DNA of 64,000 nt. Origin: Actinopolyspora halophila DSM 43834. GTDB taxonomy: Bacteria > Actinomycetota > Actinomycetes > Mycobacteriales > Pseudonocardiaceae. Below are positions 17,573-25,914 of the stretch, one piece after another. The stretch's first letter is position 1; every line of letters begins with the position of its first letter. The notes under the pieces were generated by a model, which searched no databases, was not told where the DNA came from, and saw nothing but the letters and a program-made list of their open reading frames with translations. The position numbers and the translations under genes are program-made. The stretch is taken from assembly GCF_000371785.1 (NCBI RefSeq), contig NZ_AQUI01000002.1, positions 1,405,276 through 1,469,275 on the forward strand. Reading direction: 5' to 3'.

Positions 17573-18877
17573 TCAGCTCGTGGCGAGCCAGGCCGCCGAA
17601 TCGGGGGGAAGCTGTCCGCCCTCCAGTGGAGCACTGGACAGCAGCAGCTCTCCCGGTGGCAGCGGCACCCGTTGGGTGGAGGTGTTCAGAGCACAGATCA
17701 GTCCTGCCGCACCCCTGCGGAAAGCGAGGCATCCCGTGGGAGCTCCATACCACTCCACTTCGTCATCGTCGAACAGTTCGCGTGATACGGACGGATCCCC
17801 CGTCTCGTCCTCGGCGCTAGCCGTTCGCTTGATCTCCAGAGCCTGTCGGTACAGCGACAGCGTGGAATCGGCGCTTTCCAATTGCGCCTCGGCCGTCATA
17901 TCGACCCAGTCTCCCGGAGCCGGTAGGCACAGGTCCGTGGCCTCGCTGAAGCCGAACGGGGGTGTCCTGCCCTCCCACGGCATGGGGACCCGAGCTCCGA
18001 GCAGCTCCTGCGTGGGCATTTCCGCTTCGTTGCCGATGACCTCGGGGAGACCGAGCTCCTCTCCGCTGTCCACGCACACGACTCCCGGCAGCGCCAGCAG
18101 CACGAGAGTCAGGGCATGTGCTCGTGCCCGTCCGACCGTTCCGCCGCCGAAGCGGGTCACCTGCCGGGGGAAGTGACGTCCGGAAACGAGCCAGCCCGGG
18201 CGGGTGCCGAACTCCTTGCACGCGGTCAACTCCTTGCCGATGGCTTCCCGGATGCCGTTCGCCTCGAAGTCCGTCTCGGCGAGCGCCCGGTTGAAATCGA
18301 CGTCCCACACGCCCCGGCTCGAGCTTTGTTCCTCGATGAACGAGCCGATCAGTCGATCCGAGTCGTCGGCCAGCGCGGCCCTGATAGCTCTGGCCGTTTC
18401 CAAGTCGACTCCGTTCGTGTCGGATTCCGCTGATGAACCCCGCCGTGAAAGGGCCAGCCGGAATCCGTCAACCCCGCGGTCGGTCCAGAACCGAAGTGTC
18501 CGTACCAGCTCCTGTTGGGCACGTGGCTGTCGTAGATCGGCCACGTCCACACCGATATCGAGAGTGACGCGCAAATCGCAATCGTGAGCTGCGGACGTCA
18601 GCCGTTCGAATGATTCGAGAATGGTGGCAGCTTGTTGCGGATCGCCGACATTGGGTCCCACCCCGGTCATCGGGACACCGGTCAGCCACACCGTGTCGAC
18701 CCCGAGTAGTTCCAGGTAGCCGAGACGGTTGCGCAGGCCGTCCAGATCGCCGACCCCGTCTCCGTCGGAGTCGGCGAACAGCCGGATGTCGATGGCGTAA
18801 TGGATCGCGTTCCACCACCACGGCGTTTGGCCTCCGGGAAGGCTGTCCTGCTCTGTCCAGCGGCGCACAGTGGTCAT
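17573..18877 (-). CDS. GH13-like protein lacking catalytic residues (copy 2)
   Basis: A 434-residue tandem paralogue of the next gene downstream, similar along its whole length: YAIDIRLFADSDGDGVGDL, TVWLTGVPM, GVDGFR, EELGLPE, VPMPWEGRTPPFGFS. The nucleophile Asp is replaced (GFRLAL), region I reads DIGVDVA, and region IV reads VSGRHF with both the conserved His and Asp displaced. It should therefore not hydrolyse glycosides. The ATG at 18877 follows AAGGGG closely; a GTG 21 bases upstream lies inside a 13-base-pair hairpin. The 344 bases between the two copies hold no gene, so each may have its own promoter. Confidence 0.82.
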   Translation of the reverse strand: MTTVRRWTEQDSLPGGQTPWWWNAIHYAIDIRLFADSDGDGVGDLDGLRNRLGYLELLGVDTVWLTGVPMTGVGPNVGDPQQAATILESFERLTSAAHDCDLRVTLDIGVDVADLRQPRAQQELVRTLRFWTDRGVDGFRLALSRRGSSAESDTNGVDLETARAIRAALADDSDRLIGSFIEEQSSSRGVWDVDFNRALAETDFEANGIREAIGKELTACKEFGTRPGWLVSGRHFPRQVTRFGGGTVGRARAHALTLVLLALPGVVCVDSGEELGLPEVIGNEAEMPTQELLGARVPMPWEGRTPPFGFSEATDLCLPAPGDWVDMTAEAQLESADSTLSLYRQALEIKRTASAEDETGDPSVSRELFDDDEVEWYGAPTGCLAFRRGAAGLICALNTSTQRVPLPPGELLLSSAPLEGGQLPPDSAAWLATS

Positions 18878-18894
18878 CCCCTTACTGCGTCCGA

Positions 18895-18926
18895 GCACCG
18901 TGTTCGGGGATTACCGAGCACGGTGC
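18895..18926. promoter_or_regulatory. Hairpin/operator-like inverted repeat upstream of GH13-like gene
   Basis: The 13-base arm GCACCGTGTTCGG at 18895-18907 pairs with CCGAGCACGGTGC at 18914-18926 across a six-base loop, with one T-G pair. It lies 17 bases before the chosen ATG of the minus-strand GH13-like gene. The core CCGTGTTCGG recurs at 19113. An operator or a 5' UTR structure is possible. Confidence 0.5.
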
Positions 18927-19373
18927 CGATGCGCTCAGACGTTCGCTGATTGATCATTGGATCACGCACGTGACCCCAAGCGCGCGACGAGATCCGGTCC
19001 GACGCGGACACCGGGTCGACGTTCGTCGATGATGTCCTACCGCAAACGAGTGCTCGATGGCACGGTGGGCGTGCGAATTACGATCATCACGTTTCGGAAG
19101 CGCGTTGTCACCCCGTGTTCGGAACACGGGGCACGAAATCGTCGATGAAGGGATGATCCCGAATCGTGTGAAGCATCGGAAAGGGGAAACCGTCGGAGGA
19201 CGGGACACGAGGCGTGCCGTTCCGCGTGGATGACGAACGCGCGGTCGCCCGCGGCCCGGGTCGCGGGACCGCACACGGCCAGTGGTCGAGGTTTTCCGTG
19301 CGCTCGGACCGAGGTTTCGGCACCGAAAGCGCCGAGAGCACCAAGTCGATCACCAACACGCCGGGGGCATCGG
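18927..19373. other. Intergenic region between glbO and the GH13-like pair
   Basis: No gene is apparent in these 447 bases. The one clear structure is a palindrome at 19111-19131 with ten-base arms CCCCGTGTTC and GAACACGGGG around a single G. The rest is of ordinary composition, with slightly AT-richer stretches near 19060-19100. It must contain the 3' end of the glbO transcript and the promoter of the GH13-like genes. Confidence 0.5.
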
Positions 19374-19757
19374 TCAGAACCAGGAGTTGACCATGCTGTG
19401 CGCGGCCATCTCGAAGTACTGCCAAAGACGGTCGCGTTGTTCGGTGGTCAGCTCGACCTCGTCCAACGCGATGCGCATGCACCGCAACCAGGCGTCCCGC
19501 TCGGCCAATCCGATCTTGAACGGCGCGTGGCGCATACGCAGCCGGGGATGACCACGTTGTTCGGAATAGGTCTGCGGTCCTCCCCAGTACTGCATCAGGA
19601 ACAGGCGGAGCCGTTCCTCGGCCCCGCTGAGGTCCTCCTCGGGATACAGCGGCCGCAGCAGTTCGTCCTCGGCCACTTCCTGGTAGAAGCGAGCCACGAT
19701 GGTGCGGAAGGTGGCCTCGCCGCCCACCTGTTCGTAGAAGGTTTCCGGAGTGCTCAC
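19374..19757 (-). CDS. glbO: Group II truncated haemoglobin O
   Basis: A 127-residue haem protein of the GlbO class, which binds O2 in many actinobacteria and is tied to respiration or nitric-oxide and peroxide defence. The fold begins [25 protein letters not shown]. The CD1 region [13 protein letters not shown], the proximal histidine in RMRHAPF and the G8 tryptophan in DAWLRCM are all present. The ATG at 19757 follows a GGAGG-containing box. It lies 26 bases downstream of the mscS gene on the same strand, so the two are probably cotranscribed. The position matches mycobacterial Rv2470. Confidence 0.95.
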   Translation of the reverse strand: MSTPETFYEQVGGEATFRTIVARFYQEVAEDELLRPLYPEEDLSGAEERLRLFLMQYWGGPQTYSEQRGHPRLRMRHAPFKIGLAERDAWLRCMRIALDEVELTTEQRDRLWQYFEMAAHSMVNSWF

Positions 19758-19783
19758 ACGCCCTCCTCGCGAGGCTGTCGACG

Positions 19784-20761
19784 TTACTGCTGCTCACCCG
19801 AGTCTGGCATCAGACGTCCGGCCGGGTAAGGCGGTTTGATGTCCGCTTCGTCATAGGCCCGCTTGATCTCGGCACGGAGCAAGCGTTGCACGGCCCACTG
19901 CTGCCCCGGACGCACCTTCGCGGTCAACCGCAACGTGATCGTATCCGAAGTGATCTGGTTGATGCCGAGCATCTCCGGTTTCGCCAGCACGTCCTTGGCG
20001 AGCGGCTCGCGCTGTGCCGCCGTCCCGGCGACCGAGTCCGCGACCTCCTGGGCCCGGCGCGCGTCGCTGCTGTGCGCGATCGGCAGGTCGACCACGGCCA
20101 CCGCGTAACCCTGGCTGGAGTTGCCGACTCGCAGGATCTCGCCGTTGCGGACGTACCACACCGTGCCGTTGACGTCGCGCAGTGTGGTGACCCGCAGGCC
20201 CACCGTCTCCACGGTGCCGATCGCTTCTCCGAGATCGACCCAGTCACCGACCCCGTACTGGTCCTCGACCATCATGAACATGCCGGCCAGGAAGTCCCGC
20301 ACCAGGTTTTGGGCGCCGAAGCCGAGAGCGATGCCGACGACTCCGGCGGATGCGATCAGCGGCCCCAGGTCCACCCCGAACTCCTGGAGTATGTAGATCG
20401 TGGCGAAGCCGAAGATCACGAAGCTGACGATCGACTTCAGCACCGAACCGAGGGTTCTGGCTCGCTGGCTGCGCTGTTCGGCCAGTGTCTCGCCGGATAC
20501 GGAGTCGCCGTTCCGCTCGCGCAACGGCTGCAGCAACCTGGGAGGGTGACCGTTGGTGCTGCTGAGCTTGGTGATGATCTTGTGCAGGATGTAGCGCACC
20601 AGAAACGCCAGCACGATGATCAACAGGACCTTCAGCGGTGTGGCGATCAGCAACTTCGAGTAGTTGGCCAACCACGGGTTGCCGGTCCAGTCGAGTATCG
20701 TCCTGCACCACTGGCTGGAGTCGTCGGAACACTGGGATTGCGCTAACTGCAACGTGCTCAT
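19784..20761 (-). CDS. Small-conductance mechanosensitive channel (MscS family)
   Basis: About 325 residues. An N-terminal hydrophobic helix ([19 protein letters not shown]) is followed by a soluble loop, then TM2 ([19 protein letters not shown]) and the pore-lining TM3 region with [31 protein letters not shown] and the beta-domain start [14 protein letters not shown]. The C-terminal cytoplasmic alpha/beta domain ends near [16 protein letters not shown], as in MscS. It should open under membrane tension to release solutes during hypo-osmotic shock. The ATG at 20761 (MSTLQLAQ) is preferred over an in-frame GTG at 20830, whose extra residues have no ribosome binding site or family similarity. 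It leads into glbO. Confidence 0.9.
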   Translation of the reverse strand: MSTLQLAQSQCSDDSSQWCRTILDWTGNPWLANYSKLLIATPLKVLLIIVLAFLVRYILHKIITKLSSTNGHPPRLLQPLRERNGDSVSGETLAEQRSQRARTLGSVLKSIVSFVIFGFATIYILQEFGVDLGPLIASAGVVGIALGFGAQNLVRDFLAGMFMMVEDQYGVGDWVDLGEAIGTVETVGLRVTTLRDVNGTVWYVRNGEILRVGNSSQGYAVAVVDLPIAHSSDARRAQEVADSVAGTAAQREPLAKDVLAKPEMLGINQITSDTITLRLTAKVRPGQQWAVQRLLRAEIKRAYDEADIKPPYPAGRLMPDSGEQQ

Positions 20762-21143
20762 GGTCTCGGGGCTCCCGGACGCCGGAACTGTCTTACTGAG
20801 TCGGAACTCCTCGCGGAGTGGCTCGGTCACCGACCCCGGGACGGCGCTCGGCGCGTTGCGGGCACCTCGGGCAGCGATTCACCACACCAGGTGCCCTGCT
20901 TTCCTGCCGGGCATCCGTCTCACGCACCGGAAGCGTCTCGGTTCGCACGGGCCGAATGCTCCAGCCGAACGGGCCGCTCCGAAAAGCCCTTGGTCCGAGC
21001 CCGTCGGGACAGGGAGAACAGTGGCGCGACCCGATCCTCGCCACGTCCGGTGCGCGGTCAGTGACCACCGTTCGCTTCGTGCACGCCCCGCCGTTCACGA
21101 TGCGAAGGCGGGTGTCCGCAAGAGACACCCGCGACTGGCCGGA
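20762..21143. other. Intergenic region between the prolyl oligopeptidase and mscS genes
   Basis: These 382 bases hold no gene I can support. Frames are open on both strands because of high GC, but none has a ribosome binding site or recognisable similarity. No strong hairpin stands out. It must hold the end of the oligopeptidase transcript and the mscS promoter. Confidence 0.4.
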
Positions 21144-23258
21144 TCACTCTCGCAGCAGTCCTGTCGCCTCGGCGAGGAACGCGAGGTGATCGGTCGCCAT
21201 GCCCACGGTACGCGAGACCGAACGAGCCGAATGCCCCACCTCCGTCTCCCGGCGCAACAGGATCGGCCTTTTGTCCAGCGGCGAGCTCGTCGCGTGCTGC
21301 ACGGCCGCGCACATCTTGCGGGCGTGCAGCGGGTCCACCCGCGTGTCCGACTCGAAGACCGAGAACAGCATCGCGGGGTACTCGGTCTGCTGGCGGACGT
21401 TGTGGTACGGGGAGTAGGCCAGTAGCCAACCGAGCTCCTCGGGAACCTCGGCGCTGCCGTACTCCTCGCTCCAGAGCCTTCCCAGCAGGAAGTGCTCGTA
21501 ACGCACCATGTCCAGCAGCGGGGCCGAGCACACCGCGGCCCGATAGAGCTCGGGGCGTTGGGTCACGGCCGCCCCGACCAGGAGTCCGCCGTTGGACCCT
21601 CCGCTGATCGCGAGACGGTCGGTGCTGGTCCACCCTCGGTCGACGAGGTGCAGTGCGGCGGAGTGGAAGTCGTCGAAGACCCGTTGCTTGTTCTCACGCA
21701 TCCCCGCGCGATGCCACTGCTCGCCTTCCTCGGCGCCCCCGCGCAGTGAGGCCAGCGCACAGACACCACCGGTCTCCACCCAGGCCAGCGCGGTTGGGGC
21801 GTAAGCGGGTTCCCTGGAGAGGGCGAAGCCTCCGTATCCGGTGAGCAGCGTGGGCAGGGGAGTCTCGAGCTCGGACGGGTACAGGACGAACATCCGCACG
21901 GTGGTCCCGTCCGTCGAGGTGTAGCTCAGCTGAGTGCTGTTGACGTTCGGGGGTGTTTCCTGGCCGGGCGCGCTCTCGAACGGTTCGGTGGCCTCGGCAC
22001 CGAGCGAGTAGGTGTGCACGCACGGTGCGGTGACGAAATCCGTCCAGCCGATCCACAGTCGCCCCTCACCGGTCTCGGTGAGGGGATCGGTGGTGTTCAG
22101 CGCGGTGATCTGCCCGGCTCCCGGTAGCGCGACCCCGCGAATCCGTTCTCCCGTTGTCGGGTGGTGCAGCGTCAGCTCGGAAACAGCGTGCCTGGTGCGC
22201 AGCACGGCCAGTTCCGGAGATGACTCGGGGGTGTCGACCAGGCGTACCGCCTCGAGCACCGAGGCGGAGTCCTCGGTGAGCAGTTCGGTCCAGTCGTCGG
22301 GCTCGGGGCTGCGTGGATCGGCCACGCACAGCCGGCCACGCGGCGCGTTCAGGGTGGTTCTGATGTAGAGCCTGCCGTCGAGCTCGACTTTGGCCTTGGC
22401 CTGCACACCGAGCGAGTCGTCCAGCACGAGCCGCGGTTGACCGGGACGTCCGGCGTGGTCCAGTTCGGCGATCCACAACGAATCGCGGCGTGCGGTGCCG
22501 GGGCTGCCGTGTATCAACAGCCATCCGCCGTCGGCGGAGACGTCGACGTCGAAGAAGTAGGTGTGCTCCTGCTGCTCGCCGTGGATCAGGACGTCCGAGC
22601 GCGGGTCCCGACCGACTTCGTGGCGCCACACCCTGCGGTGGAACTGCCGTTCGTCCTCCGGAACGTCCTCCGGGGGAAGCCTGCGCACGTAGTAGAACTC
22701 TTCTCCGCCGGGCAACCAGGCGATCGAGGAGTAGCGGCAGCGGTCGATGGGTCCGTCCAGCAGCTCCCCCGTTTCCACGCTCATCACGTAGAGCAGGGAT
22801 TCCTCGTCGCCCCCCGTGGATATCTGGTAGGCGAGCCTGTCGCCCTCCCGGCTGGGTGTCCAGCGGTCCAGAGTCGTCAGCCCGGACGGGTCGATCCGGG
22901 CCACGTCGACCAACGGCGTCTCGGTTCCGGACTCGTCGCGCACGAACAACACCGGGAATTCCCGGTCGGTTCCCCGTCTGGTGAAAAAGGAACGCCCGTT
23001 GCGCCATGTCGGGGCCGAGACCGAGCCGGTGCTCATCAGCGCGTGTATCCGCTCGGCGAGCCGGTCCTTGCCGGGCAGATCCGCCAGTCGGCCGGAGGCC
23101 AGGCCGTCCTGCTGTTCGAGCCATTCCGAGCAGCGCGGGTCCTCGGGATCCTCCAACCAACGGTACGGATCGTGCACTTCGTGTCCGTGCAGGTTCTCGA
23201 CGAGATCTTCGCGGGGCGCGTGCGGATAGCCCCCGGGTGCGGGTTGAACTTCACTCAC
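21144..23258 (-). CDS. Prolyl oligopeptidase family serine peptidase (S9A)
   Basis: A 704-residue cytoplasmic peptidase that should cleave short peptides after proline. The N-terminal HEVHDPYRWLEDPEDPRC is the standard family start, followed by a seven-bladed propeller domain. The C-terminal alpha/beta-hydrolase domain has the nucleophile in AISGGSNGGLLVGA, the Asp in ESDTRVDPLHARKM and the His in EVGHSARS. The GTG at 23258 (VSEVQPAPGGYPHAP) is preferred because the family begins close to it; an ATG 99 bases upstream adds a non-conserved Pro/Arg/Gly-rich stretch. No signal peptide is seen. It is divergent from the HNH gene. Confidence 0.92.
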   Translation of the reverse strand: MSEVQPAPGGYPHAPREDLVENLHGHEVHDPYRWLEDPEDPRCSEWLEQQDGLASGRLADLPGKDRLAERIHALMSTGSVSAPTWRNGRSFFTRRGTDREFPVLFVRDESGTETPLVDVARIDPSGLTTLDRWTPSREGDRLAYQISTGGDEESLLYVMSVETGELLDGPIDRCRYSSIAWLPGGEEFYYVRRLPPEDVPEDERQFHRRVWRHEVGRDPRSDVLIHGEQQEHTYFFDVDVSADGGWLLIHGSPGTARRDSLWIAELDHAGRPGQPRLVLDDSLGVQAKAKVELDGRLYIRTTLNAPRGRLCVADPRSPEPDDWTELLTEDSASVLEAVRLVDTPESSPELAVLRTRHAVSELTLHHPTTGERIRGVALPGAGQITALNTTDPLTETGEGRLWIGWTDFVTAPCVHTYSLGAEATEPFESAPGQETPPNVNSTQLSYTSTDGTTVRMFVLYPSELETPLPTLLTGYGGFALSREPAYAPTALAWVETGGVCALASLRGGAEEGEQWHRAGMRENKQRVFDDFHSAALHLVDRGWTSTDRLAISGGSNGGLLVGAAVTQRPELYRAAVCSAPLLDMVRYEHFLLGRLWSEEYGSAEVPEELGWLLAYSPYHNVRQQTEYPAMLFSVFESDTRVDPLHARKMCAAVQHATSSPLDKRPILLRRETEVGHSARSVSRTVGMATDHLAFLAEATGLLRE

Positions 23259-23656
23259 TCCGCGCACGATACTGGCACCGACCGCGGGACCCGGCCGATG
23301 CGCTCGTGGGCGAGCGGGACCGTGTTCGACACAGCCCGTGTTCGGCGGGGTGATCACAACGGTTCGTGCCGCGGCGCGGCTTCGTACCGCCGAGCCGTCG
23401 GCGGCCGCCGACCGGTTTCCCGGTCGTTGCGGCCGCGGATGAGCCGAGCGCGAGGGTGTGACCGATCACCTCCGAAAGGTGATCGGAAATGCTTCTCTCG
23501 GTGGCCACACGTTCCCACCGGCCTCGCGTTAACCCGTTGTTGTTCTCGAATTCGCCATGATTTCGCGCGTCGACTCGGTGGTGCGGTGCGGATCACACGT
23601 GCGTTCCGGCCGGGTTCTGTGTTCGACTGTTCCCGGCAGACGGTGGAGGTGGTCGA
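23259..23656. promoter_or_regulatory. Divergent promoter region with direct repeats and a hairpin
   Basis: This region lies between divergent genes. CCGTGTTCG occurs twice in direct orientation, at 23320-23328 and 23336-23344, 62-86 bases upstream of the oligopeptidase start. A stem-loop spans 23401-23436, with arms GCGGCCGCCGACCGG and CCGGTCG(TT)GCGGCCGC around TTTC and a two-base bulge. It is terminator-like but sits where no upstream gene ends. Exact promoters were not assigned. Confidence 0.45.
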
Positions 23657-24307
23657 GTGCCCGACCGAAAACCGATCCCGTGCGGCGCTCCGTCGGCGAC
23701 GCCGCCTCGTGGTACTACTGCGCGCCCCGCGGGCCGCAAGCGTGGCCACAGGCAGCCGCCTTCCGAACGTTCCGAAGGCGTGGGGACCTGGTCGAAGCGG
23801 CGGGTGTTGCTGCTCAACACGACGTTCGAGCCGTTGACCGCGTTGCCACTGCGCAGAGCGATCGTGCTTGTCGTCTGCGGCAAGGCCGAGGTCGTACACG
23901 GCGATTCGGCCGGTTCGACCTGGAACTCCGCGACACACAGCATGGAGATCCCCTCGGTCATCAGGCTCAGCAAGTTCGTTCATGTTCCGTACCGCGGGCG
24001 GGTTCCGTTGTCCCGCCCGGCGCTGATGATGCGGGACAATCACCGTTGCGCGTACTGCGGCGTTCGCGCGGAAACCATCGACCACGTCGTTCCCAGGAGC
24101 AGGGGCGGTTCGCACACCTGGGAGAACTGCGTGGCTTGTTGCACCAGATGCAACCGGCGCAAGGCGGATTACACCCTTCGCGAACTGGGATGGCGCTTGC
24201 CGGAGACTCCGAAGGCGCCACGTGGCAGACACTGGCGACTGCTGGCCGGTGCCGCCGAGCCCGATCCGCTGTGGCTCCCGTACCTGGGGGAGACGGCCGC
24301 GCGTTAG
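23657..24307 (+). CDS. HNH endonuclease family protein
   Basis: A 216-residue protein. The first 45 residues are Arg/Pro-rich and probably disordered. A conserved actinobacterial domain follows (RRVLLLNTTFEPLTALPLRRA), then a zinc-bound HNH module: RDNHRCAYCG, AETIDHVVPRSRGG, WENCVACCTRCNRRKAD. The two CxxC pairs and the histidine of IDHV make up the expected metal and catalytic residues. The in vivo substrate is unknown; orthologues in this synteny block are common core genes rather than homing nucleases. The GTG at 23657 follows GGAGG; a start at about 23780 would remove the low-complexity leader. Confidence 0.88.
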   Translation: MPDRKPIPCGAPSATPPRGTTARPAGRKRGHRQPPSERSEGVGTWSKRRVLLLNTTFEPLTALPLRRAIVLVVCGKAEVVHGDSAGSTWNSATHSMEIPSVIRLSKFVHVPYRGRVPLSRPALMMRDNHRCAYCGVRAETIDHVVPRSRGGSHTWENCVACCTRCNRRKADYTLRELGWRLPETPKAPRGRHWRLLAGAAEPDPLWLPYLGETAAR

Positions 24308-25041
24308 CGGGGACGACCTCCCGAGGCCTCGTGGTCGGTTTTTCGGTGCGGAGACATCGTCCTGTCGTGGTGCGTGAGTGATCGCGCCCGCGAAGGGTCT
24401 CGGTGGTGTGCGCCGCGTGCTTTTACACGCTCGTGCCGTGGTTCGGTCGAGTGGCCGCTGATGCGTACGCCGCGGTGTCCGCTGATGCGGACCCCCTGTT
24501 GTCCACTGATGCGTACGCCGCTTCGCCCGCTGATCCGGACACCGCGCCACGCGCTGATGCGCACCCCCCGGTGCGCGTGTTCGTGACTGCGGGCGAGCGA
24601 AACCGTCCTTCCCTCGAGTGAAGAGCACTCCTTGTGCTTTCCGTGTACGTTCGGATCTTTACTGTCACTCGAAAGAGTCAAGTTTTTGGTTGCATGGCTG
24701 TTTTTCGTGTTCATCGTTGTTGCCTTTCGTGATCAGAACTACTCCTGTTATGGATCCGCTCGTATGCGCAAGATCCATACAGGTGAAATCTAGAATCGAG
24801 TACTGTCCGATACAAGCCGCCAACTTGACCGTCCACGGGGACCGTCTGGTCCGACTCCGATCGGTGGAAGTGGCTACTCCGAACGGACCAGCACAGTGAA
24901 ATGGAGCATAGTTATCTTTTTGTGATGTACAGGTTGTTCCGCGCGGGAAGCGAAGGTGACGTCGCGTTTCGCGGGGTGGGGGCGGGAAACAGCACCCCAG
25001 GTAGTCGACCAGGGCGGAACGGAATCGGATACCGTGCTGGT
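24308..25041. other. Long intergenic region, partly AT-rich
   Basis: No gene can be supported in these 734 bases. A 24-base tandem repeat occupies 24451-24570. From about 24610 to 24800 the sequence is distinctly less GC-rich than the genome around it, with T-runs and short stop-dense frames. Small open frames here lack ribosome binding sites and actinobacterial codon bias. The 3' part should contain the promoter of the ctaJ-like operon. Confidence 0.5.
24451..24570. repeat. Five-copy 24-base tandem repeat
   Basis: There are five units of exactly 24 bases, starting at 24451, 24475, 24499, 24523 and 24547. Each carries a core close to CTGATGCGTACGCC (variants CTGATGCGGACCCC, CTGATCCGGACACC, CTGATGCGCACCCC). 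The period is a multiple of three, so all frames stay open, but no frame has a convincing start. Confidence 0.85.
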
Positions 25042-25299
25042 GTGACTGTCCTGCAGACCGTACTCTTCCTGGCCGTGATCCCGGCGGCCGTTTACGGCCT
25101 CGTCATGTTGATCGTGTTGTGGCCGAGGTTGATTCGCTCCAATCGGCGGGCGAGTCAGCAGTGGGATTTCCCGCCGGTGTTGTGGGTCGCCAACCCCGCT
25201 GGTGTGAGTCCGAGCAGTCCGCCGGCGGCCGAACAAGCGGAAGCCGCACCGGGGTCCGAACCCGGTACCGCGAGGGGAGGCGCTCGTGGCAACTGGTGA
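25042..25299 (+). CDS. ctaJ: Small membrane protein, probable cytochrome aa3 oxidase subunit CtaJ
   Basis: An 85-residue protein with one membrane helix near the N-terminus (LQTVLFLAVIPAAVYGLVML), then VLWPRLIRSNRR, QWDFPPVLWVANP and a disordered Ala/Pro/Glu-rich tail. Short proteins with this helix and a Trp-Asn-Pro-like motif, encoded just before a DUF5130 gene, are annotated as CtaJ, an accessory subunit of the actinobacterial bcc-aa3 supercomplex. That identification rests on recalled family features and gene order. The GTG at 25042 begins right at the helix. The next gene starts inside this one, implying translational coupling. Confidence 0.6.
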   Translation: MTVLQTVLFLAVIPAAVYGLVMLIVLWPRLIRSNRRASQQWDFPPVLWVANPAGVSPSSPPAAEQAEAAPGSEPGTARGGARGNW

Positions 25300-25786
25300 A
25301 ATGGCCGAAACCTCGACGAACACGGATCCGGACGGGCTGGAACCGGGACACGCGCTCACGGCGGGTGGCCGACTGTCCATCGCGCGGCGTATCGAACCCG
25401 AGCGTCCGAAACTGCCCTTCTCACCCGGGCAACTCGCCAGGTTGGACGAAGCGCTTACTCTTTCGACCCGTACCACCGGGCTGGAGTTCGCGATCTACCT
25501 CGGTGGCCTGGGAGAAGACACTCGCGAGTACGCCGAGCAGATACACGCCGATCTCGGTGAACGAGCCCCGCACGGGGTGCTGATCGCGGTCTCTCCCGCA
25601 CAGCGGAAGGTGGAAATCGTCACCGGTGAGCACTCGTACCGCAGGGTTCCGGACCGTTCGTGCAACCTCGCCGTGATGAACATGGTCGCCTCGTTCAAGG
25701 AAGGCGATCTGATAGAAGGGCTGGTCAGCGCGCTGCGGATGTTGTCGGACGCGGCCGGAACGGATTTCGGGACCGGCCACGAGTAG
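25286..25786 (+). CDS. DUF5130 family protein (TPM-domain-like)
   Basis: A 166-residue soluble protein. After a variable N-terminus of about 35 residues it has the DUF5130/TPM-like fold: LARLDEALTLSTRTTGLEFAIYLG, YAEQIHADLGERAPHGVLIAVSPAQRKVEIVTG, and CNLAVMNMVASFKEGDLIEGL. Function is not established. The GTG at 25286 follows GAGGGGAGG at good spacing and overlaps the preceding gene by 14 bases. The pairing with a CtaJ-like gene suggests a link to the respiratory supercomplex or envelope stress, which is inference only. Confidence 0.82.
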   Translation: MATGEMAETSTNTDPDGLEPGHALTAGGRLSIARRIEPERPKLPFSPGQLARLDEALTLSTRTTGLEFAIYLGGLGEDTREYAEQIHADLGERAPHGVLIAVSPAQRKVEIVTGEHSYRRVPDRSCNLAVMNMVASFKEGDLIEGLVSALRMLSDAAGTDFGTGHE

Positions 25787-25914
25787 TGGATGGTTCGTGG
25801 TCCGCTCGGGCGATCGGGACGCTCGGCGTCCCGGAAACCCCCGGCGGGTCCGCGGTACCGCTCCGGCACCGGCTGTCCCGGGCGGGGAGGCCGAACCCGG
25901 CCCGGGCTTTCGGC

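Noticed and set aside
20790-20895. Possible further degenerate copy of the 3'-end repeat
   Set aside because: Fragments such as CTCGGGCAGCG are similar, but spacing and orientation do not fit the other copies and the match is too weak.
24304-24714. Minus-strand frame with repeated RGVRISG peptide
   Set aside because: The periodic peptide simply reflects the 24-base tandem repeat; no start signal or homology is seen.
24618-24899. Small open frame in the AT-rich island
   Set aside because: No ribosome binding site, no actinobacterial codon bias, no recognisable similarity.
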